From Azospirillum oryzae (GTDB lineage: Bacteria; Pseudomonadota; Alphaproteobacteria; Azospirillales; Azospirillaceae), in assembly GCF_900177515.1 (NCBI RefSeq), contig NZ_FXAK01000007.1:124001-188000 (forward strand): a stretch of 64,000 nucleotides of DNA. Direction: 5' to 3'. Each line of letters starts with the position of its first letter. Within the stretch, counting starts at the first letter, position 1. The notes beneath the pieces were generated by a model. The model searched no databases. It saw nothing but the letters and a program-made list of their open reading frames with translations, and was not told where the DNA came from. Below, piece by piece: positions 1 to 10,004 of this stretch. The translations under genes were made by a program, and so were the position numbers.

Positions 1-1
1 C

Positions 2-328
2 TGGGCCTGCCTGAAATACTTCTTCTACCTGGTCGATGTCGACGACGGTGCCGGTCCGCACCGCGTCATCCGCGGCAGCCACCGCAACCGCCGCCTCCGC
101 CACCAGTTCACCATCTTCAAGGGGCAGTCGCTGGCGTCGCTGACGAAGGTCTATCCCGCCCGCGATTTCCTGACGATCACCGGTCCGGCGGGCTTCGGCT
201 TCGCGGAGGATCCCTTCGCTTTCCACACCGGGACCGTGGCGACGGTCCGGCCGCGGCTGATGCTGGAGGTGGAGTACGGCGTGTCGCAACTGCCGGTCGC
301 CGGTCGCTATGGATCGCCGCAAGGCTGA
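2..328 (+). CDS. Phytanoyl-CoA dioxygenase (PhyH)-like protein, 3' end
   Basis: The reading frame is open from the window edge to a TGA at 326-328, about 108 residues. It contains a PGA-like turn followed by VIRGSH and later DPFAFHTGT, then R-rich beta strands. This matches the C-terminal half of the double-stranded beta helix in PhyH-type Fe(II)/2-oxoglutarate oxygenases, where the FHTG histidine is the distal iron ligand and a following Arg binds 2-oxoglutarate. The HxD iron motif would lie upstream, outside the window. The substrate cannot be inferred. The gene converges on the MFS gene that ends at 355. Confidence 0.6.
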   Translation, partial: WACLKYFFYLVDVDDGAGPHRVIRGSHRNRRLRHQFTIFKGQSLASLTKVYPARDFLTITGPAGFGFAEDPFAFHTGTVATVRPRLMLEVEYGVSQLPVAGRYGSPQG

Positions 329-354
329 GTATCGGACGGCTCCGCGCGGCCGGA

Positions 355-1554
355 TCAGCGCGTTCGCGGCACCGCACGGGCCGCGGCGGCGGCCATGCCC
401 AGCGCCAGCAGCGCGATCAGCGCGAAGGCGGTGGCGAGGCTGGTCGCCTGGGCGATGAAGCCGACCAGCGGCGGGCCGGTCAGCACGCCGGCATAGCCCA
501 TGGTGGACACCGCGGCGACCGCATGGTCGGGATGTCCGGTCTCCACCGCGCCGGCCGTGCTGAACAGCACCGGCACCATGTTCGACAGGCCGATCCCGGT
601 CAGCCCGAAACCGGCCATCGCCAGCAGCGGCGATCCGCCGGCCACCGTAGCCGCGGCCAGAACCAGCCCCAACCCGGACGCGGCCAGCAGCCCGCCGCCG
701 CGCATCAGCGTCGCCCCGCCGAAGCGGTGGCGCAGCCGGTCGCCGCTGAACCGCCCCGCCGCCATGGCGGCGCTGAACACGCCGAACCCCATGCCGGCGA
801 TCGAGGCCGGCGCGCCGAGGTCGTCGCGCAGGTGAATGGCGCTCCAGTCCAGGATGGCGCCCTCGCTCATGAAGGACAGGGCGGCCAGCAGCCCCAGCAG
901 CAGGGTCTTGCGGTCGGGCAGCACCAGCCCGCCGCCGCCGGCATTGCGGTCGGGCAGGAAACGCCCCTGCAACGCCAGGAAAAGGACGAGCAGCCCGGCC
1001 GACACCAGACCGGCCTGTGCCGCCGCCGGCATCAGCGGCAGCAGCAGCCCGCCGAGCCCGGCGCCCGCCAGCCCGCCCAGGCTCCACATCCCGTGCAGCG
1101 ACGACATGATCGGCCGGCCGAGCCGCCGCTCCACCAGCGCGCCCTGTGCGTTCATGGCCACGTCCATGGTGCCGCCCGACGCGCCGAACAGCGTCAGCGC
1201 GATGCACAGCGTCACCACGTCCGGCACCAGCGCCGGCAGCGGCAGCAGCCCGGCGAACAGCAGGGCGGTCACCCGCGTCACCGGCGCGCTGCCGATCCGC
1301 CCCAGCAGCGGGCCGCTGGCGATCATCGCCGTCAGGGCGCCGACGGCAAGGCACAGCAGCGCCGCCCCCAGCACCGCCGGGCTGAGATCCAGCCGGTTCT
1401 TCAGCAGCGGGATCTGAGTCGCCCACACACCGAAGACGGTGCCGTTCAGGAAAAAGGCGGCGACGGTGGCCCAACGCGCGGCGGACGCCTGTTCCACCAT
1501 CCGCCCCGACACGCCCCGGATATCCTCTGCGCCCGTCATCGCCGTTCCCGCCAC
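355..1554 (-). CDS. MFS transporter
   Basis: A 399-residue protein made mostly of hydrophobic segments separated by short basic loops, consistent with about 12 membrane helices of the major facilitator superfamily. An N-terminal WATQIPLLKNRL segment and a GRFSGDRLRHRFG loop near residue 265 resemble the family's signature loops between helices 2-3 and 8-9. The layout recalls the YbjJ/FucP-like group, but no substrate can be assigned. It lies 87 bases downstream of the TauE-like gene on the same strand and may be co-transcribed with it. Confidence 0.8.
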   Translation of the reverse strand: MAGTAMTGAEDIRGVSGRMVEQASAARWATVAAFFLNGTVFGVWATQIPLLKNRLDLSPAVLGAALLCLAVGALTAMIASGPLLGRIGSAPVTRVTALLFAGLLPLPALVPDVVTLCIALTLFGASGGTMDVAMNAQGALVERRLGRPIMSSLHGMWSLGGLAGAGLGGLLLPLMPAAAQAGLVSAGLLVLFLALQGRFLPDRNAGGGGLVLPDRKTLLLGLLAALSFMSEGAILDWSAIHLRDDLGAPASIAGMGFGVFSAAMAAGRFSGDRLRHRFGGATLMRGGGLLAASGLGLVLAAATVAGGSPLLAMAGFGLTGIGLSNMVPVLFSTAGAVETGHPDHAVAAVSTMGYAGVLTGPPLVGFIAQATSLATAFALIALLALGMAAAAARAVPRTR

Positions 1555-1641
1555 AGTTGAACCGCCGACATGACGGCGCCATGCCGGGAATTCAAGCGAC
1601 GATGGGGCAGGCGTGCCATGCCGGAAACCGGCGGGAACTCT

Positions 1642-2469
1642 TCAATGCTGCCACATCCGGACGGCCGACAGCAGCAGGATCGCCGCCAGCACCGGCAGCA
1701 GCAGCCAGTCCGGCACCACGCCCAGCAGCAGCCCGCCGATGAGGGCGCCGGCCAGCGACCCGGCCGCCATCAGCATGACGAAGCCGCGTTGCCGGACCAG
1801 CAGGACCAGGCTGCGGTCGCGGGCGTAGCGGGAGAAGCCGACGACCATGGTCGGCAGGCTGACCGCCAGCGACAGGCTGCCCGCCAGCTTGAGGTCCACT
1901 CCGAACAGCAGCACCAGCGTCGGGATCAGCAGCTCGCCGCCGGCCACGCCCAGCAGCGAGGCGACGACCCCGATGGCGAAGCCGGCCAGCATCCCGGCGA
2001 TGGTCAGCGCCGGCCCCTCCAGCAGCGGCCCCGCCCCGCCCGTCAGGCCATGGCCGAACAGCAGCGCGGCTGCGATCAGCGCCAGCAGCGCGGCCATCAC
2101 CCGCTGCAGCCGGGCGGCGTCCATCCGCATCGCCCATCCCGCGCCGATCCAGGCGCCCAGCAGGCTGCCGGCCAGCAGGGTGGCGACCACCGCGCCGTTG
2201 GCGGCGACGAGGCCCAGCGGCACCGTCCCGGCGCGCAAGGGCAGGGCGGCGGCGACGACGACGAGGCTCATCGCCTTGTTCAGGATGACGGCGTCCAGTG
2301 CTGCGAAGCGGAAGACGCCGATCAGCAGCGGCAGGCGGAACTCCGCCCCGCCCAGCCCGATCAGGCCGCCCAGCGTGCCGATGACCGCGCCGCAGGCGAA
2401 GGCGGCCGGCGCGCGCAGCCTGGAGAACGCAAAAGCCCCGGCGCGGGGGCCGGGGCTTTCGGGAGTCAT
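1642..2469 (-). CDS. TauE/SafE-family sulfite/anion exporter
   Basis: A 275-residue multi-pass membrane protein. It shows the family's two-fold repeat of hydrophobic helices, with glycine-rich GTLGGLIGLGGAEFRLPLL in the first half and VASLLGVAGGELLIPTLVLL in the second. Family members export sulfite, sulfoacetate or other organosulfur anions; the substrate here is unknown. The ATG at 2469 is the only clear start upstream of the first helix, but the first 13 or so codons overlap a strong terminator hairpin (2432-2459) and there is no good ribosome binding site. The start is therefore uncertain. Confidence 0.75.
   Translation of the reverse strand: MTPESPGPRAGAFAFSRLRAPAAFACGAVIGTLGGLIGLGGAEFRLPLLIGVFRFAALDAVILNKAMSLVVVAAALPLRAGTVPLGLVAANGAVVATLLAGSLLGAWIGAGWAMRMDAARLQRVMAALLALIAAALLFGHGLTGGAGPLLEGPALTIAGMLAGFAIGVVASLLGVAGGELLIPTLVLLFGVDLKLAGSLSLAVSLPTMVVGFSRYARDRSLVLLVRQRGFVMLMAAGSLAGALIGGLLLGVVPDWLLLPVLAAILLLSAVRMWQH
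2432..2459 (-). terminator. Rho-independent terminator after the NDUFA9-like gene
   Basis: Perfect 11-bp arms (AAAGCCCCGGC / GCCGGGGCTTT) with a 6-base loop. Read on the minus strand it is followed by TTTTGCG. It lies just past the end of the 2487-3473 gene and within the first codons of the next reading frame. Confidence 0.75.
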
Positions 2470-2486
2470 GGGACCGGACCCGCCGC

Positions 2487-3473
2487 TCAGTGGGCGTTGT
2501 TGGAGCGGGCGTTGTTGGTCGGGCCGCCGTACTTGCCGCCGACGATGAAGCGCGACAGGTAGGTCGGCAGGATCACCTCGCAGGTCGCCAGTTCGGTGAT
2601 GCCGAGATCCTTGAAGCCCAGCGCGGTCGGGGAGACGACGTTGTCCCGCTTCAGCAGCGCGACCTGGTCGCGGGTCAGCGCCGGGGCCAGCACCGGCACC
2701 TTCTCCAGGATGCCGGCCAGCGATTCGGCGAAGTTCCAGGGGATGGTCACCAGCGGACGGTGGCGCTGGATGTCCTTCTGGGTCAGTTCCAGCAGTTCGC
2801 GGAAGGTGTAGACGCGCGGGCCGCCCAGCTCATAGGTCTTGCCGCGGGCGCCGTCGCTCTCCAGCGCGGCGACGACGGCGTCCGCCAGATCGCCGACATA
2901 GACCGGCTGGAACAGGGTCTTGCCGCCGCCGATCAGCGGCAGGACGGGGGCCTTCTGCGCCATCGCGGCGAACTTGTTGAAGAAGTTGTCCTCCGGCCCG
3001 AAGACGATGCTGGGGCGCAGGATCGTCGCCGCCGGGAAGGCGGACAGCACCGCCTGCTCGCCGGCCGCCTTGGAGCGGGCGTAGATCGACGGCGAGGTGG
3101 CGTCGGCGCCGATGGCGGAGACATGGACCAGCCGGTTGACCCCGGCCGATGCCGCCAGCCGGGCGATGCGCGAGGCGGCGTCGACATGCACGCCCTGGAA
3201 GCTCTGGCTCCCGCGCTCGTACAGCACGCCCAGCAGGTTGATGGCGATGTCCGCCCCCTGCAGGGCGCGGGCGACCGACACGTCGTCGGTGCAGTCGGTG
3301 GCGAAGGGCACGATCTGGCCGACGGCGCCCGCCGTCTTCAGGAAAGTGGCCTTGCCCGGGTTGCGGGTGGCGATGCGGATGAGGGCGCCCGACTTGGCGA
3401 GGCGCCGGATCAGGTGGCGGCCGATGAAGCCCGAACCGCCGAACACCGTGATAACCTGAGTGCGATAGGACAT
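2487..3473 (-). CDS. NDUFA9-like NAD(P)-binding epimerase/dehydrogenase (complex I-associated family)
   Basis: A 328-residue atypical short-chain dehydrogenase. The N-terminus carries the Rossmann motif GGSGFIGRHL, and residues 130-150 hold a degenerate YxxxK-type site (YARSKAAGE). The sequence resembles the alphaproteobacterial 'complex I NDUFA9 subunit family', which binds NADP(H) and in mitochondria stabilises the complex I peripheral arm. I chose the ATG at 3473 because a GGGAG sequence lies about 8 bases upstream on the coding strand and the upstream in-frame extension looks non-conserved. A terminator follows at 2432-2459. Confidence 0.85.
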   Translation of the reverse strand: MSYRTQVITVFGGSGFIGRHLIRRLAKSGALIRIATRNPGKATFLKTAGAVGQIVPFATDCTDDVSVARALQGADIAINLLGVLYERGSQSFQGVHVDAASRIARLAASAGVNRLVHVSAIGADATSPSIYARSKAAGEQAVLSAFPAATILRPSIVFGPEDNFFNKFAAMAQKAPVLPLIGGGKTLFQPVYVGDLADAVVAALESDGARGKTYELGGPRVYTFRELLELTQKDIQRHRPLVTIPWNFAESLAGILEKVPVLAPALTRDQVALLKRDNVVSPTALGFKDLGITELATCEVILPTYLSRFIVGGKYGGPTNNARSNNAH

Positions 3474-3712
3474 CGACCGTCTCCCGTGTCGTTGCGCGCC
3501 GGAACCGGGGTTTCCGCGCGGCGGCCTTTTCATGGCCCGCCTCGCGCCCCCGCGCGTCGTCCGACTGTGTGTCGCCTGGATGACTGCTGGAACTGCGGGC
3601 ATGCTTATAGCGAATGGACCGCCGCCAAGCCAGGGGCTGCATCGTCGCGCCCGCCGGCCGCGCGCGAAAACCCGCGATGCGGCAAAAAAATGAAGGGGTC
3701 GAAAAAAAGCTG

Positions 3713-3741
3713 TTGACGCCCCCCGGCCGGATCATTAAACA
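3713..3741 (+). promoter_or_regulatory. Probable sigma-70 promoter of tRNA-Leu
   Basis: TTGACG, a 17-base spacer, then TAAACA, ending 23 bases before the mature tRNA 5' end. The -35 matches consensus at 5 of 6 positions; the -10 is weaker. Confidence 0.45.
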
Positions 3742-3764
3742 ACCGCCCACACACCGAGCACCGA

Positions 3765-3851
3765 GCCCAGGTGGCGGAATTGGTAGACGCGCAGGTTTCA
3801 GGTACCTGTGGCAGAAATGTCGTGGAAGTTCGAGTCTTCTCCTGGGCACCA
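3765..3851 (+). tRNA. tRNA-Leu (anticodon CAG)
   Basis: An 87-base class II tRNA. The acceptor arms GCCCAGG and CCTGGGC are fully complementary and the 3' CCA is encoded. The anticodon stem CAGGT/ACCTG encloses the loop TTCAGGT, giving anticodon CAG, which reads CUG, the dominant leucine codon in this high-GC sequence. A long variable arm and a TTCGAGT T-loop are visible, as expected for tRNA-Leu. Confidence 0.95.
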
Positions 3852-3972
3852 TTTCTTTCTACCCGGCTGCGCCGCATGCACAGCTCCTTCGATCGAGAAG
3901 GGGAAAGTGCAGAGCGGCGTTCGTCGTTTCTAGGGTCCATGGCCGGGGGCCTGACCACCCCGGGACGCGACC

Positions 3973-4599
3973 ATGCCCATCGACCTTCATGACGGCGACC
4001 TCCCCGACGGCCTCGACCTCGCCGCCGGCGCCCGCGACAACTGCGTGGCCATCGACACCGAGACCATGGGGCTGAACCCCCACCGCGACCGCCTCTGCCT
4101 GGTGCAGCTGTCGGCCGGCGACGGCGCCGTCCATCTGGTCCAGTTCCGCCCCGGCCAGTACGAGGCGCCGAACCTGAAGCGCCTGCTGACCAACCCCGGC
4201 GTGACCAAGCTGTTCCACTTCGCCCGTTTCGACGTGGCGGTGATGAAGGCCTATCTCGGCGTCAGCTGCCAGCCGGTCTATTGCACCAAGGTGGCCTCCA
4301 AGCTGGTCCGCACCTTCACCGACCGCCATGGCCTGAAGGACCTGTGCAAGGATCTGCTGGGCGTGGAGATCTCCAAGCAGCAGCAGTCCTCCGACTGGGG
4401 CGCTCCCGAGCTGACCACCGACCAGATGAAGTATGCCGCCTCGGACGTGCTGCACCTGCACGACCTGAAGGCGAAGCTGGACGTCATGCTGGCGCGCGAG
4501 GGTCGCACCCATCTGGCCCAGGCCTGCTTCGACTTCCTGCCCGCCCGCGGCGAGCTGGACCTCGGCGGCTGGGAAACCCCGGACATTCTGGCGCACTGA
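3973..4599 (+). CDS. rnd: Ribonuclease D (DEDDy 3'-5' exonuclease)
   Basis: 208 residues, the short alphaproteobacterial form that has the exonuclease domain but lacks the C-terminal HRDC domains. The DEDD metal ligands are visible: AIDTETMG (Exo I) near residue 27, FHFARFD near 78 (Exo II), and YAASDVLHLHDL near 158 (Exo III, DEDDy type with Tyr four residues before Asp). It trims 3' ends of stable RNAs, and it sits just downstream of a tRNA gene. A perfect 32-bp palindrome follows the stop. Confidence 0.9.
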   Translation: MPIDLHDGDLPDGLDLAAGARDNCVAIDTETMGLNPHRDRLCLVQLSAGDGAVHLVQFRPGQYEAPNLKRLLTNPGVTKLFHFARFDVAVMKAYLGVSCQPVYCTKVASKLVRTFTDRHGLKDLCKDLLGVEISKQQQSSDWGAPELTTDQMKYAASDVLHLHDLKAKLDVMLAREGRTHLAQACFDFLPARGELDLGGWETPDILAH

Positions 4600-4612
4600 C
4601 CCGCGCGGTAAA

Positions 4613-4644
4613 CGCCCTCTCCCGTCCCGGGACGGGAGAGGGCG
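4613..4644. terminator. Perfect 32-bp palindrome after rnd
   Basis: The arms CGCCCTCTCCCGTCCC and their exact reverse complement abut without a loop, 14 bases past the rnd stop codon. No T-run follows, so it may be a Rho-dependent or RNA-stabilising hairpin rather than a classical terminator. Similar GC-rich palindromes are often dispersed repeats. Confidence 0.45.
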
Positions 4645-4782
4645 CCGTCTGCGACACCTCACCCCCTGACCGGCCGTGGATTTGACCGGGCGTCCGCCGG
4701 GGGGCATACTGCGCGACGCGCCTGCCGGGAGTCCTCCGGGCAGGCGCCGTGTTTGTGAACGGCCCGCGGACGGGCCTTTTGA

Positions 4783-5844
4783 ATGGAAGGCATGACAGCC
4801 TTGACCAGCGTTATCACCTCCAGTCTGGCTGGCAGCCTGACTGGCAGCCAGACCGACGGCTCGACCGCTTCGACGGAGTCCGGCGCCGTGGAGAACCGCG
4901 ATCTCGCCTGCGCCACCCGCGTCCTGCGGACGGAGGCCGATGCGCTGGTCGCGCTGGCCGGCAGCCTCGACGGGGAGTTCCTGCGGGCGCTCGACATCCT
5001 TCAGGGCATCGAAGGCCGCGTCGTCGTCACCGGCATGGGCAAGTCGGGGCATGTCGCCCGCAAGATCGCCGCGACCATGGCCTCGACCGGCACGCCGGCC
5101 CTCTTCGTCCATCCGGGCGAGGCCAGCCACGGCGACCTCGGCATGATCGCCCGGATCGACGCGGTGGTGGCCCTGTCCAACTCCGGCGAGACGCACGAGC
5201 TGGCGGACATCATCGCCTACACCCGCCGCTTCGGCATCCCGCTGATCGGCATGACCCGCCGGGCCGCCTCCTCGCTGGCCGAGCAGTCGGACGTGGCGCT
5301 GGTGGTGCCGCCGGAGCCGGAAGCCTGCCCGCTGGGGCTGGCGCCCACCACCTCCACCACCATGATGCTGGCGCTGGGCGATGCGCTGGCGGTGGCTCTG
5401 CTGGAGCGGCGCGGCTTCTCCGCCGCCGATTTCCGCGAGTTCCACCCCGGCGGCCAGTTGGGCCGCGCATTGCTGAAGGTCACCGACATCATGCACAAGG
5501 GCGATGATTTGCCCCTGTGCCGTCTTGACTCGCCGCTGTCCGACGTCATCTTCGAGATGACGGCCAAGCGGCTGGGCTGCGTCGGGGTGACCGACGAAGC
5601 CGGGGCGCTGGTCGGGATCATCACCGACGGCGACCTGCGCCGTCATCTGACGCCGGAGCTTCTGGCGGAACGCGCGGACAGCATCATGTCGCCGCGGCCC
5701 AAGACCATCCGCCCGAAGGCGTTGATCGTCGAGGCGCTGCGCGAGATGAACGACAAGAAGATCACCACCCTGTTCGTGATCGAGGCCGACCGGCCGCTCG
5801 GCATCGTGCACATCCACGATGTCCTGCGCGCCGGTGCCGCCTGA
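4783..5844 (+). CDS. kdsD: Arabinose-5-phosphate isomerase (KpsF/GutQ family)
   Basis: A 353-residue enzyme of the KDO pathway that interconverts ribulose 5-phosphate and arabinose 5-phosphate in the cytosol. An N-terminal SIS (sugar isomerase) domain occupies about residues 60-205, with VTGMGKSGHVARKIAATMAS and the SNSGET phosphate-binding loop. Two CBS domains fill the C-terminus (roughly 225-350). The context supports LPS synthesis: lptC, lptA and lptB follow directly. An alternative ATG lies nine bases in, at 4792. The stop lies 52 bases before the preferred lptC start, although an upstream in-frame ATG for lptC at 5819 would overlap this gene. Confidence 0.9.
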   Translation: MEGMTALTSVITSSLAGSLTGSQTDGSTASTESGAVENRDLACATRVLRTEADALVALAGSLDGEFLRALDILQGIEGRVVVTGMGKSGHVARKIAATMASTGTPALFVHPGEASHGDLGMIARIDAVVALSNSGETHELADIIAYTRRFGIPLIGMTRRAASSLAEQSDVALVVPPEPEACPLGLAPTTSTTMMLALGDALAVALLERRGFSAADFREFHPGGQLGRALLKVTDIMHKGDDLPLCRLDSPLSDVIFEMTAKRLGCVGVTDEAGALVGIITDGDLRRHLTPELLAERADSIMSPRPKTIRPKALIVEALREMNDKKITTLFVIEADRPLGIVHIHDVLRAGAA

Positions 5845-5896
5845 CGCCGTTCCCGCCCATCATGGAAGCCAAGCGCCGAGCCGGAGGGACGAAGAG

Positions 5897-6634
5897 TTGA
5901 GCCTGGACGACCTGCGCAGCCCCGACCGTACGGAAGCCGACCACACCGCATCCGCCCACACCGGCAGCGGTCGGGAGGTCCGCGCCCCGGCGCCGGCGGA
6001 GCCGCCGACCGCGCTCCGGGCGCACCGGCGGCGGAACACGCGTCCGGTCAGCCGGTTCCACAGCCGGTTCGTCTCGGCCCTGAAGTTCGTGCTGCCGGCG
6101 GCGGCGCTGGCGATGGTGGCGCTGCTGGCCGCCTGGCCGTCGTTGAACAGCCCGCCGACCCCGCGCGTCTCCGCCGACGCCGGGCAGAGCGAGATGCTGA
6201 AGCCGCGCTATTTCAGCCTGGACGAACACAACCAGCCCTTCTCTCTGGTGGCGGCCAAGGCCGACAAGTCGGCCGACCAGCCGGACATCGTCCTGCTGGA
6301 CGAACCGCAGGCGGAGATGACCGAGAGCACCGGCACCTGGGTGACGATGCGGTCCGACAAGGGCTGGTACAATCAGGTCACCGGCATCCTGCTGATGCGC
6401 GGCAACGTCCATGTCCTGCGTGACGACGGCAACGAGTTCACCACCAGCGAGGCCGAGGCCGACATCCGCAAGGGCAACGCCTGGGGCGAGCAGGCGGTGA
6501 CCGGCCAGGGTCCGCAGGGCGAGATCAACGCCAAGGGCTTCCGCATGTCGGACCGCGGCAAGAACGTCGTCTTCCTCAACCAGTCGAAGGCCGAGGTCCA
6601 GGCCGCCGAGCGCCCCGGGAGCAAGAAGCCGTGA
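5897..6634 (+). CDS. lptC: LPS export periplasmic protein LptC
   Basis: About 245 residues, membrane-anchored. One transmembrane helix (FVLPAAALAMVALLAAWPSL) is preceded by an Arg-rich cytoplasmic stretch, then the OstA-like beta-jellyroll region with ISLDEHNQPFSL-like strands and TSEAEADIRKGNAWG. LptC links the LptBFG transporter to LptA. I prefer the TTG at 5897 because CCGGAGGGA at 5881-5889 is well placed before it; an in-frame ATG at 5819 would overlap kdsD by 26 bases. The stop overlaps the GTG start of lptA. Confidence 0.85.
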   Translation: MSLDDLRSPDRTEADHTASAHTGSGREVRAPAPAEPPTALRAHRRRNTRPVSRFHSRFVSALKFVLPAAALAMVALLAAWPSLNSPPTPRVSADAGQSEMLKPRYFSLDEHNQPFSLVAAKADKSADQPDIVLLDEPQAEMTESTGTWVTMRSDKGWYNQVTGILLMRGNVHVLRDDGNEFTTSEAEADIRKGNAWGEQAVTGQGPQGEINAKGFRMSDRGKNVVFLNQSKAEVQAAERPGSKKP

Positions 6635-7505
6635 CGTCCAAACGGTCGCCATTCCGTCACCCCCAACTCCGTATTGCCCTGACCCTGTCGGCCATCCTGG
6701 CCGGCGGGCTTTTCTCTTTTTCCGCTCCGGCCTTCGCCCAGGGGCTGCCCGGCATGGGCGGCAAGCAGCCGGTGGAGATCAACGCCGATCAGGCGATCGA
6801 ATGGCACCAGGACGTCCGCGCCTATGTGGCGCGCGGCAACGCGTCGGCCAAGCGCAACGACTCGACCGTCTTCGCCGACGTGCTGACCGCCTATTACCGC
6901 GAGGTGCCCGGCAAGGGGAACGAGGTGTTCCAGCTGGTGGCCGACGGCAATGTCCGCATCGTCAGCCCGACCCAGCAGGTGTTCGGCGACCATGGCGTCT
7001 ATGATGTCGACAAGCAGGTTGCCGTCGTCACCGGCAAGGACCTGAGGCTGGTCACCACCAAGGACGTGGTCACCGCCCGCGACAGCCTGGAATATTACGA
7101 GGCGCAGGACCTGACGGTGGCGCGTGGCGACGCCGTTGCGGTGCGCGGTAACGACCGCCTGCGCGCCGACGTGCTGATCGGCCGGCTGAAGAAGATGCCG
7201 GACGGCACCACCCAGATGGAGCGGATCGACGGCTCCGGCAATGTCGTCGTCACCACCCCCACTGACGTGGCGCTGGCCGACAAGCTGGTCTATTCCGTCG
7301 CCGACAACGTCGCGGTGCTGATGGGCAACGTCAAGATCACCCGCGGCGACAACCAGCTGAACGGCGAAGCCGCCGAGATGAACATGAACACCAAGATCAA
7401 CCGCGTCATCGCCGGCCGCGACGCCGGCGGCCGGGTCAGCGGCCTGCTGATCCCCGCCGAGAAGAATGGGGCCGGCAATGGCAGCGCCCCGGCGGCCAAG
7501 AAGCC

Positions 7506-7509
<4 letters not shown>
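6631..7509 (+). CDS. lptA: LPS transport periplasmic protein LptA
   Basis: 292 residues with a cleavable signal peptide ending around AFAQG (residue 32-33) and an OstA-like domain containing INADQAIEWHQDVRAYVARGNASA. LptA forms the periplasmic bridge that carries LPS from LptC to LptD. The GTG start overlaps the lptC stop by four bases (GTGA), and the lptA stop overlaps the next GTG in the same way, so the three lpt genes are translationally coupled. The tail is Lys/Ala-rich. Confidence 0.88.
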
Positions 7510-8297
<788 letters not shown>

Positions 8298-8330
8298 CCC
8301 TCTGTTTCCACTGGTCCCGGTTCCACAGCC

Positions 8331-9950
8331 ATGGCGCTTGCTCAACGTCTCGACCTTCGACAAGCCCAGACACTGGTGATGACGCCGCAGCTGCAGCAGG
8401 CGATCAAGCTGCTGCAGCTGTCGAACATCGAACTGTCGGACTTCGTCGACCGCGAGATCGAGCAGAACCCGCTGCTGGAGCGTGACAGCGGCCCCGGCGA
8501 CGGCGGCAGCGACCCGGTTGTCGGCGACGGTGCCGGCGGCGAGGCGCCGGGCGGTCTGGATGGCCCCGGTGGCATGGAGGCGAACGGCCTCAGCATCGAC
8601 GGGCTGAACGGCCGCGACGACGGGCCGGCGCTGGCGCCGAGCGACGGGCGCACGCGCGACACCGTGGAGATGACCTCGTCGGACACGATGGCCTCCTCGT
8701 CGGAGGCGCCGCTCGACACCGATTTCGAGAATGTCTATGGCGACGACCGCTTTTCCGACGGCTCGGACGGCGGCAGCGAGGTCTACGGCTCCTATGGCGA
8801 GCGCGGCGGCCGCAGCGGCTTCGACGACGACGACAGCAACCTCGAAGCGACGCTGACCAGCGAAAAGAACCTCCGCGACCACCTGACCGAGCAGCTGAAG
8901 ATCGACCTGCCCGACCATGGCGACCAGCTGATCGGGCTGGCCCTGATCGACATGCTGGACGAGGCCGGCTGGCTGGTCGGCTTCGACGCCCAGGCGATGG
9001 CCGAACAGCTGGGCTGCGACGCGGAGCGGGTGGAGCGGGTGCTGGCCGCCTGCCAGCGCTTCGACCCGCCCGGCATCTTCGCCCGCTCGCTGAAGGAATG
9101 CCTGGCGATCCAGCTGCGCGAGAAGAACCGGCTCGATCCGGCGATGGCGGCGCTGCTCGACAATCTGGAGCTTCTGGCCGCGCGCAACCTGCCGGCCATC
9201 ATGAAGGTCTGCGGCGTCGATGCCGAGGATGTCGCCGACATGGTCGTCGACATCCGCAAGCTGAACCCGAAGCCGGCGCTGGCCTTCGACCACACCCCGG
9301 CCCAGCTGGTCACCCCCGACATCCTGATGCGCGCCAACCCCGGCGGCGGCTGGCTGATCGACCTGAACCCGGACACGCTGCCGCGGGTGCTGGTCAACCA
9401 CCGCTATTTCGCCCGCATCTCCGACAGCGCCCGCAACAAGGCCGACAAGGAATACATCTCCGAACGCTTCCAGTCGGCGAACTGGCTGGTGAAGTCGCTG
9501 CACCAGCGCGCCACCACCATTTTGAAGGTGGCGAGCGAAATCATCCGCCAGCAGGATGCCTTCTTCATCCATGGCGTCTCGCATCTTCGGCCGCTGATCC
9601 TGCGCGACATCGCCGAGGCCATCGGCATGCATGAGAGCACCGTCAGCCGCGTCACCACCAACAAGTTCATGGCGACCCCGCGCGGCGTCTTCGAGCTGAA
9701 ATACTTCTTCACCTCCGCCATCCAGGGTGCGGACGGCCAAGCCTCCCATTCCGCGGAAGCGGTTCGGCACCGCATCAAGACCATGATCGACGCCGAGAAG
9801 CCGGACGACGTGCTTTCGGACGACAAACTGGTGGAGATTCTCCGTGCGGAAGGGATCGACATTGCGCGAAGGACGGTCGCGAAGTATCGTGAAGCGATGA
9901 AAATACCGTCATCGGTGCAGCGGCGCCGTGCCAAGATGTCACGCATGTAA
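8331..9950 (+). CDS. rpoN: RNA polymerase sigma-54 factor
   Basis: 539 residues. Region I is the Gln/Leu-rich start LRQAQTLVMTPQLQQAIKLLQ, which binds activator and represses open complex formation. Region II (about residues 45-170) is unusually long and acidic with Gly/Asp runs. The core-binding domain follows, and the HTH domain ends with the RpoN box read as ARRTVAKYRE near residue 515. Sigma-54 directs nitrogen-fixation, nitrogen-assimilation and motility promoters, which fits a diazotroph. hpf and ptsN lie immediately downstream. Confidence 0.95.
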   Translation: MALAQRLDLRQAQTLVMTPQLQQAIKLLQLSNIELSDFVDREIEQNPLLERDSGPGDGGSDPVVGDGAGGEAPGGLDGPGGMEANGLSIDGLNGRDDGPALAPSDGRTRDTVEMTSSDTMASSSEAPLDTDFENVYGDDRFSDGSDGGSEVYGSYGERGGRSGFDDDDSNLEATLTSEKNLRDHLTEQLKIDLPDHGDQLIGLALIDMLDEAGWLVGFDAQAMAEQLGCDAERVERVLAACQRFDPPGIFARSLKECLAIQLREKNRLDPAMAALLDNLELLAARNLPAIMKVCGVDAEDVADMVVDIRKLNPKPALAFDHTPAQLVTPDILMRANPGGGWLIDLNPDTLPRVLVNHRYFARISDSARNKADKEYISERFQSANWLVKSLHQRATTILKVASEIIRQQDAFFIHGVSHLRPLILRDIAEAIGMHESTVSRVTTNKFMATPRGVFELKYFFTSAIQGADGQASHSAEAVRHRIKTMIDAEKPDDVLSDDKLVEILRAEGIDIARRTVAKYREAMKIPSSVQRRRAKMSRM

Positions 9951-9975
9951 GCGGGTCTGACAGGGGAGGGCTCGA

Positions 9976-10004
9976 TTGACAGTCAGATGCCCCTTGCCTA
10001 TCGT
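9976..10004 (+). promoter_or_regulatory. Probable sigma-70 promoter for hpf-ptsN
   Basis: A perfect TTGACA, a 17-base spacer and TATCGT (4 of 6 matches to TATAAT) lie between the rpoN stop and the hpf start. This would let hpf-ptsN be expressed separately from rpoN. Confidence 0.6.
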
